From: Lepas anatifera
Taxonomy: Eukaryota > Arthropoda > Thecostraca > Lepadidae
Length of the DNA stretch: 64,000 bases
Direction: 5' to 3'
Assembly: GCA_034440635.1 (NCBI GenBank)
Contig: JAOTON010001942.1
Location: forward strand, 113,501-177,500
Notes under the pieces: model-generated
Told to the model about the DNA's origin: nothing
Seen by the model: the letters and a program-made list of their open reading frames with translations, nothing else
The model's database searches: none
Made by a program: the position numbers and the translations under genes
Part shown: positions 1 through 11,840 of the stretch, piece by piece
Position numbering within the stretch: the first letter of the stretch is position 1
Layout of the letters: each line of letters starts with the position of its first letter

Positions 1-240
1 AGTTCATCTGGGGCTTCCTCAGCAGGTTTTAAGACTTGGGTCAATTGCTTTGCAAGAAATATTGATAAAACCCGTATTTTGATACCATTTTTTATTGCTA
101 TTGTGAGTTGATTCATATGCATACTGACTATGCTAGGCTAGATGTTGGCCTTGACCTAACCTTAGGTCAGGTCATTTTTATGTTTTAACCTAGTATAGTC
201 ATATTATACATTATTTCATGATTCGCCGTAACGAGAGGAA
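1..240. repeat. AGGTCA-rich interspersed repeat, fragment
   Basis: Positions 150-175 carry TGACCT/AGGTCA hexamers. The following text (tagtatagtcatattataca, then a 'gattcgccgt' stretch) resembles 24590-24670, where another AGGTCA-rich copy lies. The fragment is cut by the window edge. No coding potential is seen. Confidence 0.4.
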
Positions 241-1393
241 GCGAATTGTGCCTAAAATGATTCTAGCTCAACTCTGGCAGACGCTAGAGTATAGAGACTG
301 AGACATGTTGTAAGCTTTGTCTCGGGGAGGGACCCCAGCGCTGATCGCGGGAAAAATCCCCAATGGCCCCCAGGGGCCCTCAGTGAGTCAGGAAATCTGG
401 CGTGGGTGGAATCCGGTAGGAGGGATTTTGGGTTTCCAAAATCAGCTGAGGGGCCCGTGCCAGTTAAGGGGGCCCAGATAAGGGCCCCGACGAGCTCATT
501 TGACCTCAGTGCCAACACAGGATTCTCAAGACCAGCGTGGGGTGCCTACCTATTTAAACGGTTACTAAATAAGCTCAGGGACTCAAAACTAACCAAGGGT
601 CCAATTTTCAACTCATGGGGCCCAGACACTCTGAGGGGACCCTGCAGCAGCTCAGAAAGCCCATAAAACTAATAGGGCCAGACTAGCTGGGTGCCTCGAC
701 GAACTAGTGCCCAGATACGCACAACGGGCCCAAACAAGCTGAAGGGATCTATATCAGTTAAACGAAAACAGTACCAACCCAGGGGACCCTGACCAGCTTA
801 AGGGACACTAATCCAGCTTGGGGCTCAGAGCTCAGAGCTCCAGCTTTTTAGCTCAGAGGGCCCAGGACCTGTTGAGGGGGCCCTATATCAATAAAAGGGC
901 CCCGAAAAGCTTAATAGGCTTCAGCGGCGACATATAGGTTTCAAGTTCAGTGTGAGGGCCTGGTTAACTAAAGCGGTCTCAGATTAGCTGAGGGAGCTCG
1001 ATATAAACTCAGGGAAGTCACCAAAAACTCAGGGGCCCAGGCGCGCAGAGGTTCTGCGGCCTATGAGGCTCAGGTTAGCGTCAATCGGCTATTTCAGTAT
1101 GAAGCCGTTAGCCAGGACAACTGTGATAGGTGGAGGTGGTGGATACGACACCTCAGTTTTCGCCATGACCGAAGATAACTGTATTATTTGCTCATCGTGC
1201 TTCAGTTAGTGTCAGTGGGTGCTTTCAGCATTTTCTACCAAGGTGCCAGTCGTTAGCTGGCCCGAAATATTCTTGATGGTAAACGTGAACATGTCCTCAC
1301 TAAGAGGAAGCTTTCATGAAAATAAGCATTTACAAATCCTTTTTTAAACGCGTTTTTCATTGACACTGGCCGCCTTTTGGGTGGTAAATTGGC
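241..1393. repeat. Degenerate GC-rich tandem-like region, no gene
   Basis: From about 380 to 1080 the sequence repeats loosely around a core like gctcaggggnccc at irregular 25-40 bp spacing. The same flavour recurs, inverted, at 10860-11180. Open frames here are short and without recognisable domains. From 1080 to 1393 I see nothing. Confidence 0.35.
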
Positions 1394-1903
1394 CAGTGGC
1401 GGATCCAAGGGGGGGCAAAAAGGCATTCCCCCAAACGGAAAAGCTCGGGGCAAAACTATGTTTGTGACCCCCAAAGCGATTGACCTCCTTTTTCCCCTCC
1501 TCCTTTTTAGTTTATAAGCAAGATTTTGGTGTTTCAACTCTCAACTTCAAACAGAACATAAGTTGATAAGATGTTCCCTGGCCTGTCCCCTCAAATCCGG
1601 AAATGTAAAAAATACTGAAGATTATATATTCGGGCACAACCCTTCATCAGAATCATGGAGTAAATATCAATAATTCTCAGTTATAATATAGCCAGTCATA
1701 GTATAGCCAGCCTTGGATAGGAAGAAGTATCTCGAGCCCATAGTTTTCACCCCGTGACGTTTTTTTTTAGCTTTTCGCCTCAAATACCCAAAATTCTACC
1801 GGGAAGTGATATTGGTAGCGCAGCTTTTTACTGCGTGACGTTTTTTTTTTGCTTTTCGACTTTGGTCTGCCCCTCCCAAACCGACCGGCTAGATCCGCCA
1901 CTG
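1394..1903. mobile_element. Non-autonomous hAT-like element with 8-bp target duplication
   Basis: The element begins CAGTGGCGGATCCAAGG and ends with the inverse (...AGATCCGCCACTG). It is flanked by a perfect direct repeat AAATTGGC at 1386-1393 and 1904-1911. An inverted relative lies at 6805-7164 and shares both the gtcgaaaagcaaaaaaacg segment and the cccccaaacggaaaa segment. The 8-bp duplication and terminal inverted repeats are typical of hAT-superfamily MITEs. It encodes nothing recognisable. The flanks (cgccttttgggtggt / gcgcccctcaggttcggcgc ... cctagatccgtcactg near 1966) look like an older element that it interrupted. Confidence 0.85.
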
Positions 1904-1966
1904 AAATTGGCGCCCCTCAGGTTCGGCGCCCTCCGAGCCTGGGCCCCCCCTTAACGAAATCCTAGA

Positions 1967-3070
1967 TCCGTCACTGTTGTGCGTAACGTAGATAGGTAGC
2001 TAATTCATTCAAATATCATTTCTGAATATTTCAAATCCCCGTTTATAATTCTAACGCTAGGCACGTTTAGAGGCATGGAAATCGCCATAGAATTTTGTAT
2101 GGTGGATGGGGGCTTGACCTAGCCATGCATATCGATGTCCACTTCTCCCTACATTCAGTTCATAGGTGGATCCAAGGGACAAGGGGCGGTTGCCACTATA
2201 TCCCAGATTCAACCTTGGCCCCAAGTGCAAACCTGCCTCTTACCCCTCCCCCCAGATGCAAATATCAGTGCCCCGCGTTCGACGCATCTCTGAAAAGTTG
2301 CACTGCTCAGAAGTGGCAGCCCTCTTGGCAAATAGTGACTCACTGGCCGCGTATCCCTGTCCCGCACCCCATGATAAGTTTTTAATAATACTGGTTCTGC
2401 CAGCCGGTAAGATGCCTGAACGTAAGGTAAGACACCCATAAGAAACGTATTTCACTTTCATGACCAGCTCACTGGCGGATCTAGAGCTTGAGCTGGGGGG
2501 AGGGGAGGTAACTAGTCTTAGATTTTGGGGACCGGCGGAGGGGGAGCTCTAAGGGACAAGTCTCCAACAAATATTTCGACTATTTTAGTGACTCTTCGAC
2601 CTTAAACCCCAATACAACTACGATCCCAAAACCCAAACTTGTGAAAGCTTGAATAAAGATGATCAACTTTCATAAACTGATATCAAATTCAACGCTTAAT
2701 ATTTTCTCGAAGCCAGCAATCGACGAAAAGCTGATATCCCTATTTTCTATTCCGATTTAATGAAAATCCCTAATTAGGGAAACACTCAAAGGTCCTCGAA
2801 TTGACGCAACAGGTTAACACAGGTTAGATCAGCAAAAAGACAACAGAAACTAAGCAGCCCATGTGCAAGGAATGAAACGTCTTGCGACGAGCAATCACGT
2901 TGATCCGGGCTGTACAAATAAAACAAAGCCTTACCACCAGACGTCGCCTTCTTTCAGTTCCATATTTAATCAAAGGAGACCATTTAGTGGTTCCAAGGAA
3001 TTTCATATGTTTAAGTGTGTTTTAGGACATGAAAAGTCGTAGACACGTGGCAGGAGCCTTTCGTGTGCCT
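1967..3070. other. No gene recognised; transposon-end fragments
   Basis: Partial ends of the GGCGGATCC-type elements occur near 2165 (ggtggatccaaggg) and 2470 (cactggcggatctagagc). No partner ends were found for them, so their boundaries stay open. The open frames here overlap on both strands and match nothing I know. Confidence 0.4.
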
Positions 3071-3763
3071 TTAAAGGGAATGTAGCACCTTCATAATGTG
3101 ACATTAACAGAGATAGCCAAGTTGTAAAGCATGCCAGAAAACCCGGTACACGATATATCATTTGTCTTGAAACTTAAAACTTCCGTGGAGAAAAGCTAAA
3201 AACCTATCTGAAATGTATTCCACATGTACCCAGCCAGGCGGCAACAGTTGTCAGCTGTTGGTGTGACGACATATGCTGACGTCACGGTGAGTAACCAGCC
3301 AATTGAAGCCCCTGAAGCCTATTGAATATGGTCATACGCGTCGGAAAAGGGGGGCCAGGGGGGCCTGGCCCCCCACTTTTTGGCCAAAAATTTCCTGATC
3401 TCAGTCAAAATGAGAGACAACCGGACATTCTTATATCCAGCCGCTGCGGAATGCAGCGAGGAGCCCAAATTCGAACAGTTTTTGGTCCTGATGTTGAAAG
3501 TTTTTTGTCAGCATCAGGTTGAAGTTTGGCTGGCCCCCCACTTTTTTGCCGGTGGCGACACTTATGAATATGGTAGTACTTGCCAGGTCATGACGTCATC
3601 CACAGGCAGAGGTTTATTTTTCACCCTTGAGGAGCATTTTAGAAATAAAAATGTTGAGCTCATTGTACACTTTTCATAGAAAGCATGGACGTTTTCATGA
3701 CTATCGGCTAAAAATGCCCCCAATAACACTAATTTCATACATTCGACCAAGCCACATTGGCCC
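3071..3763 (+). mobile_element. TTAA-flanked repeat, interrupted copy
   Basis: It starts TTAA followed by agggaatgtagcacc and the stretch cataatgtgacattaacaga, matching the copy at 28470-28914 and, inverted, the end at 34440-34557. The right end (near 3745-3763, gccacattggcccc) is degenerate. The copy is split by the element at 3333-3566. TTAA plus a short terminal repeat suggests a piggyBac-like or similar non-autonomous transposon; the family is inferred only. Confidence 0.55.
3333..3566 (+). mobile_element. CATAAGCG-type MITE with 8-bp target duplication
   Basis: The ends are catacgcgtcgg and its inverse ggtggcgacacttatg. The perfect duplication AATATGGT lies at 3325-3332 and 3567-3574. 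Two more copies of the same 235-bp family lie at 17673-17908 (same orientation) and 18630-18864 (inverted), each with its own perfect 8-bp duplication. The interior carries conserved text such as cagccgctgcggaatgcagc. It is non-coding. The insertion split the older TTAA-type repeat. Confidence 0.9.
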
Positions 3764-3779
3764 CGCCAGGGTCTACAAG

Positions 3780-4510
3780 GTCTATATCCGGGATTTTTTA
3801 TTTCGTCACCTAAGGTCAGGTCACGTGGTGACCTCTCCCATTGGAAAAGCATGGGAAAAAGCTGTCTTATGATCCAAAAGCCACAAAAAGGACTGCAAAT
3901 GTTCAGCTTGCTCAGAAAAGCGTTTATAGATACCCTTTTACGGATCTCAGGGGTCATATTTTTCCTTTGACCTCTCCAAGGTCATCCAAGGTCACCAGGG
4001 GTCAAAAACAGTATTTTGGCAATAACTTTTGACCTAATTAAGCTAGAGCTTTGAAACACCATCGTGTATGTCTTATCACTAGCTTTCATTTGATATACAG
4101 CAAGGTCACTTTCTGACCCTTGATGACCTCAGGTCATATGAGGTCACGAGGTGACCTCTGGAGGTCAAACCACTGGCGGGAGGTCATTACGTTCCACATA
4201 ACGGAGAAAGGTCTGACATTTTCTTATCCAATGTAGTTTACCAGATCTCAATAGCTCTAATGGCATAAGAGTTATGCCCAGTTATCTTAGGCATTGCATC
4301 TTTGAGTGAAAATAGCCTATCGTGACCTAACTTGACCTCTGGAGGTCAAACCATTGACCTGAGCGCTTAAACATGACAAGTAGTTTCTTTCTGAATTCAC
4401 AAGAGCTTTCTAATGCACTTTACAGATTTACGCTAACCCCCATACATTCGGAGTTAGAGGGGGCCATCGATGGCCCCTCGGTGGGGCGAACGTGGCGCCG
4501 GACCCCCGGT
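3780..4510. repeat. AGGTCA-rich interspersed repeat
   Basis: Many TGACCT/AGGTCA hexamers occur, often paired, for example aggtcatatgaggtcacg near 4133. Segments match other copies: 3815-3880 resembles 24420-24480 (ccattggaaaagcatggg), and 4160-4280 is the inverse of 14930-15060 (aaaccactggcgggagg). It is non-coding. Confidence 0.6.
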
Positions 4511-4653
4511 GGGGCGCGGGTTAAGCGTCGAGTGAACAGAAAGCATTAGATGGAATTACTTTTTGAGCATGTACAAATGCGCTACACCGGTCAAGTAGGC
4601 AATTAGGCAAGCCAAAAATCGGAAATTAGCTTCCACCCTACAGTAAAACTGCA

Positions 4654-4731
4654 TCCCCTGGAGTCGAACTCGCGACTTCCCGTGCGAGAGGCGGGAATGG
4701 AGTCCGCTTCGCTACGGCTGCCGTTAGATGC
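4654..4731 (-). repeat. tRNA-like sequence, probably SINE head or tRNA pseudogene
   Basis: On the minus strand an A-box-like TAGCGAAGCGGA is followed by a CCCG..CGGG hairpin, then a B-box-like GAGTTCGACTCC. Both internal polymerase III boxes are correctly ordered and spaced. The acceptor arms do not pair well, so a functional tRNA is unlikely. Confidence 0.5.
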
Positions 4732-5282
4732 CCATTACTACACCTTCCTAGAGTAATCATTTTATACTTCGTTTCTTGGGTAAACTGATTTGTTTTGTAG
4801 TTTTTAAAGGCTACTTAAAATTAATTCAAATACAAATACGGGAGAACAGACATTTTATTAGAAAAAGTATTATTTTAAAAACTTTAAAGCTTTTTTCGAA
4901 ACATTAGGATGAAGAGCAGGTTCCAGCATTTTACCAGTATCGTCAACATTTTTCAATAATAGTTGAGTGGCTGTCAAAAATTTTGCCGAAGATACAAAAA
5001 CAGTTGATAGTGTCGTAATCAAGATTTTTCAACTAACAAGAAATCACACAAAAAATTCGCGCATCTCCCTTTAGCTTATTTTTGCATTGTCTCCGTTACC
5101 TGCGCAAATCTACGTAAATGTGGTCAAGAGTTTCGTCGTAACTGTTTCACATGATGTCATATTTCTCAGAATATTCCGCTCCCCCACCCCCCCTCGTAGC
5201 AGACCCGGTACATCCCCCCAAAAAATCCGTGAAGACGCCCCTACTGGCCCACCATAGGAGACAAATACACATACATTTCATC

Positions 5283-5433
5283 CAGTGTCGGATACAAGGG
5301 CGGATATGGGGCTCAAGCCCCCCCGAAATGTAAGCGCCTATGGTAACTGCATAGCCGGAGGCTGTTCCGAGGCAATGCCGAGGGAGGCTCCAGCCCCCTA
5401 GCCCTCCCCAATAAAGTCCTGGATACGCCACTG
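5283..5433. mobile_element. Short hAT-like MITE
   Basis: The ends are CAGTGTCGGATACAAGG and the inverse CCTGGATACGCCACTG. The flanks atttcatc (5275-5282) and cgttcatc (5434-5441) share the last six bases, an eroded 8-bp duplication. It is 151 bp and non-coding. Confidence 0.7.
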
Positions 5434-5463
5434 CGTTCATCGGAAACAACTGCAATCTCACGA

Positions 5464-5996
5464 CATAGGCGGATCCAGGACTGCCAATCCAGGGGCCACC
5501 TTCCGGGGGGCATCCGGACCGAGGGCGCCGCTCTTGGCCGGAAAAATTTATCTGGCGGGCGCAAAATCCTATCGGTGGGCGCATAGGCGGATCCAGGGGA
5601 AAGGGGGCACGTCCCCCGATCGACCCTCGGCGCCCCCTGAAAGGTCGATGGCGCCCCCCTGAAATGTCGCTTCCCACCCCCCCCAGGATGCGAAAGTCGG
5701 CGCCCACCGATGGGATTTGGCGCCCACCTGATAGCTTTTGCCGGTCATAAGTGGCGCCCCCTGTCCGGATGGCGCCCCCCGGTCCGGATGGCGCCCCCCG
5801 GGAAGGTGCCCCCGATCGGCAATCCTGGATCCGCCTATGGGTGGGCGCCGACTTTCACATCGGTGGGGTGGGGACGGGTGGGAAGTGACATTTCAGGAGG
5901 CGCCAACGACCTTTCAGGGGGCACCCTGACCATTTCAGAGGGGGCTGAGGGTCGATTGGGGGTGCCTGCTTCCCTTTGCCCCTGGATCCGCCTAGG
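5464..5996. mobile_element. CATAGGCGGATCC MITE interrupted by an inverted copy of itself
   Basis: The outer element starts CATAGGCGGATCCAGG at 5464 and ends CCTGGATCCGCCTAGG at 5996. The perfect 8-bp duplication TCTCACGA lies at 5456-5463 and 5997-6004. Its interior is split at 5581/5848 by a second, inverted copy of the same family (5582-5839). Confidence 0.9.
5582..5839. mobile_element. Inner inverted copy of the same MITE
   Basis: This is a complete 258-bp copy with ends CATAGGCGGATCCAGGGG and CCTGGATCCGCCTATG. The 8-bp duplication GGTGGGCG is perfect at 5574-5581 and 5840-5847. Its left half (5582-5700) is the inverse of 5848-5996, and its right half is the inverse of 5464-5573, so it landed head-on in a sister copy. 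Related copies lie at 17117-17438 and, partially, near 33618. Confidence 0.9.
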
Positions 5997-6642
5997 TCTC
6001 ACGAACAAATAAACCAAAGGCAGAAGCCAAAGGCCAGAGGTACTCACAGTGGGGCTCCAGTTCCCAGGCAACTCGATCTCAGCGTCTGTGACGTCACGGG
6101 TCCTCATTCCGCCGCGGCCTTAATCGACCCCTCGCACCGTCCCTCACTACCGTGCTCAATTCACTTCCATTCAACTACGCACCATCCCTCACTACTCCCC
6201 TTCAATTCACGATTCCAACACTCCTCCGCCAGCACGCTTATTAAACCCCAAAATACCTTTACTTAAATTAAATCCGCATACTCCGCGCGGGAGCCACGGT
6301 TATTATCCTGATCAGGGTATCATATGTGACATCGCTAGCATACGCTGCACTGCGGCGATGTAATAGAAAGACCACGAGATATTCACTGCGAGAACATGCA
6401 CCGCGAGATAATTTTGAGGCTTTTGAGTGTCTTCACTATTTTACTATTGCTTTGCCTCATTCTCTTCTTTTTCGCGCCGGAGCAGTGCTGCCAGATAGCC
6501 ATCGAGATAATCCTCCATATTTAGTCCTAGAATCCTCCAGATTCCGCTAGGCTCGGCAGAGAAACTCCGCTTTTCCCGCTAGATCTGCTGTTTTGATATG
6601 TGACCAAACCCAGGGTAATAGAGAACACCAAACCGGGACTTG

Positions 6643-6786
6643 CATTGGCGGACGCAGGGGGCCATTACGGCCATGTTCCCCCCAAAGCGCTGGAGGGGGC
6701 CAAACTATATTTTTCTCCCAACCCCCCCCAGGAGGAGAGGCAGACATGGGTTTGGCCCCCAAAACTCGGGTCTGCGTCCGCCCCTG
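6643..6786 (+). mobile_element. CATTGGCGGACGC MITE
   Basis: It has ends CATTGGCGGACGCAGGG and GTCTGCGTCCGCCCCTG, is 144 bp long, and has the perfect duplication GGGACTTG at 6635-6642 and 6787-6794. Longer inverted relatives lie at 7455-7760, 8050-8375 and 52513-52745, and a short relative lies at 53124-53263. Confidence 0.9.
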
Positions 6787-6804
6787 GGGACTTGTACAAT
6801 ATTC

Positions 6805-7164
6805 CAGTAGCAGATCTAGCCGGTTGGTTTAAGAAGGGAAAACCAGAGTCGAAAAGCAAAAAAACGTCACACAGTGAAAAATTGTGCTAAAATAATATGA
6901 CTTGACCGATAATTTGAGGTATTTGATGCAAAAAAACGTCACGGGGTGAAAAATATGGGCTCAAGATACTTTTTTCCTATTCAAGACTCCATATTTATAC
7001 TGAACTTACTGGTTCTGTTTGAAGTTGAGAATTGAATCACCAAAAGCCTGGGGAGGGAGGTCGACCACTTTGGGGGGCGGGTCCTCCTTTTTCCTGTAGT
7101 TTTGCCCCGAGGTTTTCCGTTTGGGGGCAAATGCCTTTTTGCCCCCCCCCTGGATCCACCACTG
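6805..7164 (-). mobile_element. hAT-like MITE, inverted relative of 1394-1903
   Basis: The ends are CAGTAGCAGATCTAGCCGG and GGATCCACCACTG. The flanks caatattc (6797-6804) and caacattc (7165-7172) match at 7 of 8 positions. It lies only 18 bp beyond the previous element, in the same insertion cluster. Confidence 0.8.
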
Positions 7165-7454
7165 CAACATTCTCTCGGTTCTTTTATTAGAATGCGGAGG
7201 GAGAAGATCGTGATAGACAGATTTAGAGCCAAAACAAACAGTACAAGCATCGCCACCAGCAAACGGGATGGAATGGGGTAGTCTTCAACACTCTGCTGAC
7301 AAGACATTTACCTCTAAAACCAAAAATAATTGCATTTCGGTTTGCTTCTTCCCGCTCTCACAATCTGGTCACAAAACTGTTTTATTCATTCCCGATATGA
7401 CTGAAAATGCATAAAAACTGGGCTGCCAGGCCCTCCTCCCCTGTTCCCCATATT

Positions 7455-7760
7455 CAGGGGCAGACACAGACCCGAGTTTTGGGTGGGGCCAAACCCATGT
7501 CTGCCTCTCCTCCTGGGGGGGGGTGGGACGTGCGATTTGGGTGCTCGACAGACCTAGTATAAGCTACCTCCCAAGTACATGATTGCTCTCCTGGGCGGGG
7601 GGGGAGGGGTGGGAGCGAAGATTTTATTGCCCGACAGACCTAGTGTACCTAAACATCTTTTTCAAAAATGTATCCGGCCTTTGGGGGCAAAAGATAGTAC
7701 GGCCGTCCTTCCAGTGCTTTGGGGGGCCATGACCGGAATGGCTCTCTGCGTCCGCCAATG
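7455..7760 (-). mobile_element. CATTGGCGGACGC-type MITE
   Basis: The ends are CAGGGGCAGACACAGACCCG and TGCGTCCGCCAATG. The flanks cccatatt and cccataag share six bases. The interior contains repeated text 'cgacagacctagt' also seen at 8150, 8240 and 52610. Confidence 0.75.
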
Positions 7761-8049
7761 CCCATAAGCATGCATATTAGGTACCCGCTTGCAAGTTTTC
7801 AGTTTCGTGGTACCTATATGTAAGACTGGTTTTCCCGTGCCATACTTACGCCATCAGTAATCGTTCAATATCTTTTTGGTCCAGAAAGTTACAAAAGTAA
7901 AATACTAGCACTTGCATGATATTTTTTAGTCTATAAGCTACGGAACCTTATTGATGCTAATATGTCAGCGGATGTTAAGTTTGGGAAGCAACAGGGCCCA
8001 ATAACATAAATCTGGTGCTTTTCAATGAGCAAAATCAAATAGTTTGTGT

Positions 8050-8375
8050 CAGGGGCGGACGCAGACCCGAGTTTTAGGGGGACCAAACCCATGTCTGCCT
8101 CTCCTCCTGAGGGGGTGGGGGAGGGGGTGTGAGGTGCAATTCGGGTGCTCGACAGACATAGTATAAGCTACCTCTCCAAGTACATGATCACCCTCCTGGG
8201 AGGGGGAGGGTAGGGTGGGGTGGCAGCGAATATTTGTTTGCTCTACAGACCTAGTGTAAACAACTTTTTTCAAAAATTTCTCCAGCGTTTGGAGGGCCGG
8301 GCCAAAAGACAGTTTGGCCCCCCTCCAGCGCTTGGGGGGCATGGCCGGAATGCCCCCCCCCCTGCGTCCGCCGAT
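8050..8375 (-). mobile_element. CATTGGCGGACGC-type MITE
   Basis: The ends are CAGGGGCGGACGCAGACCCG and CTGCGTCCGCCGATG. The perfect duplication GTTTGTGT lies at 8042-8049 and 8376-8383. It is 326 bp and closely similar to 7455-7760. Confidence 0.88.
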
Positions 8376-11348
8376 GGTTTGTGTCATGCCATTGATGCGT
8401 TGCCAATGACACCAATCCCTTTCTGTGAAGTCATAAAAGCATGACGTTCCATACCAGACCCAGTTCCCCTATATATTTAATTCCCCCAAGTCTCAGGGTC
8501 ACCCCACCCGCACCTGCTGAGTCGGGGCGGTGGCGTCGGCAGCGGGAGAGGAGGGGAGGGGGAGAGGGGCCCACCACCCACCGCTGGGGAGAGGGGCCGG
8601 GCAGATACCAAGGGGATACGTGCTACCTTCGCTTCAGTGGCCTTCAAGGCCAGTGATAGGGTTTTCCAGCCGCCCAGAAATCGGTAAACTTACCCAATGA
8701 AAAGGAAGCCGTCAGTCTGGGAACCAACGGGATTTCTGTAGTGTAGAGACCGACATAGACCTGCCGCCCGAGGTAAAAGGGGGTGGAGCAGGCAAAATCT
8801 GTACTAACGATCTTGAAAGAGAGTTGCAGGGGCAGTCATCAACACTAATGTGATCATTTCCGTAAGTGCATACTGGCAAAGTAGGACAAATAGAGAAACC
8901 CACATTGAGCTTCAATTCGTTTGGGGATTTGTTTTGCAGAATTCACCTAGGGAAAGTGGGGGAAAGTGCCCATATAGGGGGAAAGTGCCCATATTACGCA
9001 CAGTGCCTAATGACGCACGATCTCAAGAAAAATACCCTTAGACGGCAGCATAATCGAAATCCAGTCAGCTGACTATGTTTACCACGCTCGACGGTCTTTC
9101 GTTGCTGCATCGGCAACGTGTTCAGACGTTTAACCCTATTTCCGGCGGGGGCTAATATTGCCCCCTTCGGTTTTCAGAATATCTCCGAAACGGCTTGCGA
9201 TAGAACTTTGAAACTTCCTGACTTTTCCTAAAACTAGTACGGCAGGTTTTCTGAATTTTCAGATTATATATTTACCAGGGGCGGAGCTATGGCTGGTTTT
9301 GAGGTTCTATCCACAAACCAGTATTATCGTATGCGATGGGTTCTTTGAAAGGAAGCCGTCTCTGCTGATCCTGATACCAGTTATATGGTTTTATTATATC
9401 ATTTTTATGTGAGATGATATGCATTACAATTGTCACTATTTGCATTCATAGGGGGGTTACGCAGTTCAAAATGGGAGAATGTTATCAGAAGGACTAACGT
9501 TGTAAGGGAAGACTGCTTCAGCTGGGGCGAATACAATTGGGTATATGAAAATTCAAAATAGTTATAAAATTGTTACCAGGCTGTCCAGTCACTACACATT
9601 TTCAAATGCATATTCCCAGCCAGTATTACCGCCACGACTCAATATCGTTGTATATTGAAATGTGTTTCATACCCCCCCCCCGGCAGAGTCCTTGATCCGC
9701 CTATGTACCCCTTTCCAGAGTCCATGGAGGTAAAATTATCGAAATAAATTTCACCTAGTGAGGGACTTATACTATGCATACCACTGCATATTGTTGGTAT
9801 GCATTTTACCCACTGTTTTACCTTACTGCATCCCCTGATGAGTTTTATTTTTCTCATTTATTTATGTGTGAGATTCCAGGTATATGACGGCTTCTAATCC
9901 GGTAACAAAACTTTTAGGTTGTATATATTTTAGTCTGGTCCTGGAACTGCCATTGAATTTCGAATGTTTGGTAACTCGAGTATATGAAATTTTTGGTCAA
10001 TTATTTTTAAATCTGAACTGTTTTGTGAAATCTACAAAGAGACAAGGGTTATGGAAAATCTAAAAATACACAAAATTGTATATTTTGACGACCTTCCTTA
10101 AAAATCAAAATTTTGAAACTTTTTTTCAAAATAAAGTTTGGTTAGGGGAATCTTAGATTTTTAAATGGCCGGTTGATTACAGATCTGGGGGCCTTTCCCC
10201 TGCCAAATGTCCTGGTTAAGTGGGCGGACGTGGTTTAATTCGAGTGTTTGATGGAAGGAAGTTTTTCTGAAAGTCGTGAAAAATGACATCTTGTTAATTA
10301 CAATGCCTCGCGTTTCATCGCTTACTAAGCATTCATTTTGTTCAGGGATTTTCACCTACAGCGACAAAACGTACAGAAAGGAACAGTCCTTCGATGTTTT
10401 AAGGTTGTTTTGATTATGCACAGCAGGATTGAGCTCAAATACTGAAAAAACAAGATTGTGCGTCTTTAGGGTATGGGCCCTAATTACGCTCAAATCCAGT
10501 GTTCCTTATCGCTCACACGTCAAATTTGACATTAATTCTGGATTAAAATTATTTTTTTTAGAAACAAATTGCAATCCTGTTAAACAAACCATTTTTTATC
10601 CACCTCTGTCACATTTTCAACCATAGGCGTCACCAGAAATGCCATTAGGGCTATGAATATATAATGATGTCCAAATTAGCTGCGAGGGACCCGCAGGTTT
10701 ATGCATGGTCAATGTTCAACAAGACGGGAGATGGCCCAACATACACGTAGGAACTGGGGGGTCACTGGATCCCCTCCTCCCCTCCCACCACTTCTCTGCC
10801 GTGGGCCCCCTGGATGACCACAGATTTTAACTGTAATATGTAATATGAAATAAACGGACCAAATAGCTTATCTGAGGGACCTGTTTAGGCAATCTGGCGG
10901 CTCGCTGGGTTTGTCTGGGGGTACCTTACCTGACCTGGGGCCCTCTGGACTGGCCTAATACAGTATGAGCCGATCAGGGGCACCCTGAGCTTGTGTTGGC
11001 CTCCTTAAACTGGCTTGTCTGGGGCCTCTGAGCTGTTTTGATAGTAATTCTTTTCTAAACCCCTGACCTGACCTTGGACTTCCTGAGTTGGGCTTATGGC
11101 CCATGAGCTGATATGGTGTCGCTGAGTTGGTGTTTTAGATCTCAGAGCGTTTAGAGTCCTATTGACACCAATGATTGACTTTAAATTCCTCCACAAAATG
11201 GGCCCCCTTTGGTACCCTCTGGACTGGGCCCCATCTAAGCGATTGACGCCACTTTTTACACGTGTTTTTTTCTCGGTGTTCAAATTGACCCACCCCTACA
11301 CCACTATTCCCAAACCTTTTGCTCTGCCCTTATTCCAGCCCCTGTCTT
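8376..11348. other. No gene recognised
   Basis: From 8500 to 8600 there is a GC-rich stretch. Near 9680-9705 a transposon end (gatccgcctatg) remains, and 9280-9300 (caggggcggagctatgg) may be another. At 10860-11180 the degenerate ggccctctgg/ctgagctg text recalls 400-1080. Open frames are short and lack domains. Confidence 0.4.
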
Positions 11349-11840
11349 CACCAAACAGAAGGAGGATGAGATCGCAGCGAGACTGGAAGGACTGCCAAAA
11401 ATCGGAAATCGGGTGTGGCGTTACCGTGGGCGAGATAAGAGCTCTAGTGCACGACTTTAGCGTAAATAACAAGAAGCCCATTGCATTCGTGTGAGGTCAA
11501 GCTGCCAGGCAGTGGTTGAGTGGGTTTCTAAAGATAAATCTAAAACTCTCCGCGCGTCAAGGCGAGAAGCTAAACTATGCCCGGAGGCAAAAAATGAACC
11601 GGGAAGTCATGAAGGAAAACTGGAACCTTCTTCACCAGCGCATGGTCAAACTAAACATTTGGACAAGCCAGAATGTGAATTCAATGCCGACGAGTCAGGC
11701 GTGCAAATGACGCTGGGTAAAGCGCCCAAGGTCATTGCCTGCAAAGGATATAAACGCGTTTATCAGCAGGTACCAGCTGAAGAGGCGGAGACGGTGTCAA
11801 TTATGGTAGATGGGAATGTTGGGAATGCGCCGCCGTATTT
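11349..11840 (+). pseudogene. pogo/Tigger-type DDE transposase fragment
   Basis: Translated pieces in shifting frames follow the order of a pogo-family transposase. A helix-turn-helix style start reads FTKQKEDEIAARLEG near 11350. It is followed by VGEIRALVHDFSVNNKK, then WLSGFLKINLKLS at about 11517-11560. The catalytic-core opening NADESGVQMTLGKAPKVIA lies near 11680-11735, ending around APPYFRAF at 11850. In the family the D of the N(A/V)DE motif is the first catalytic aspartate. At least two frameshifts separate these pieces, and everything after the first DDE block is missing. The right side abuts unrelated repeat sequence with cccccc runs (about 11870-12060). It is a dead, 3'-truncated copy; the terminal repeats were not found. 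Confidence 0.7.

Noticed and set aside
4654..4731. Functional tRNA gene
   Set aside because: A and B boxes are present, but the acceptor arms do not pair and the anticodon loop is irregular.
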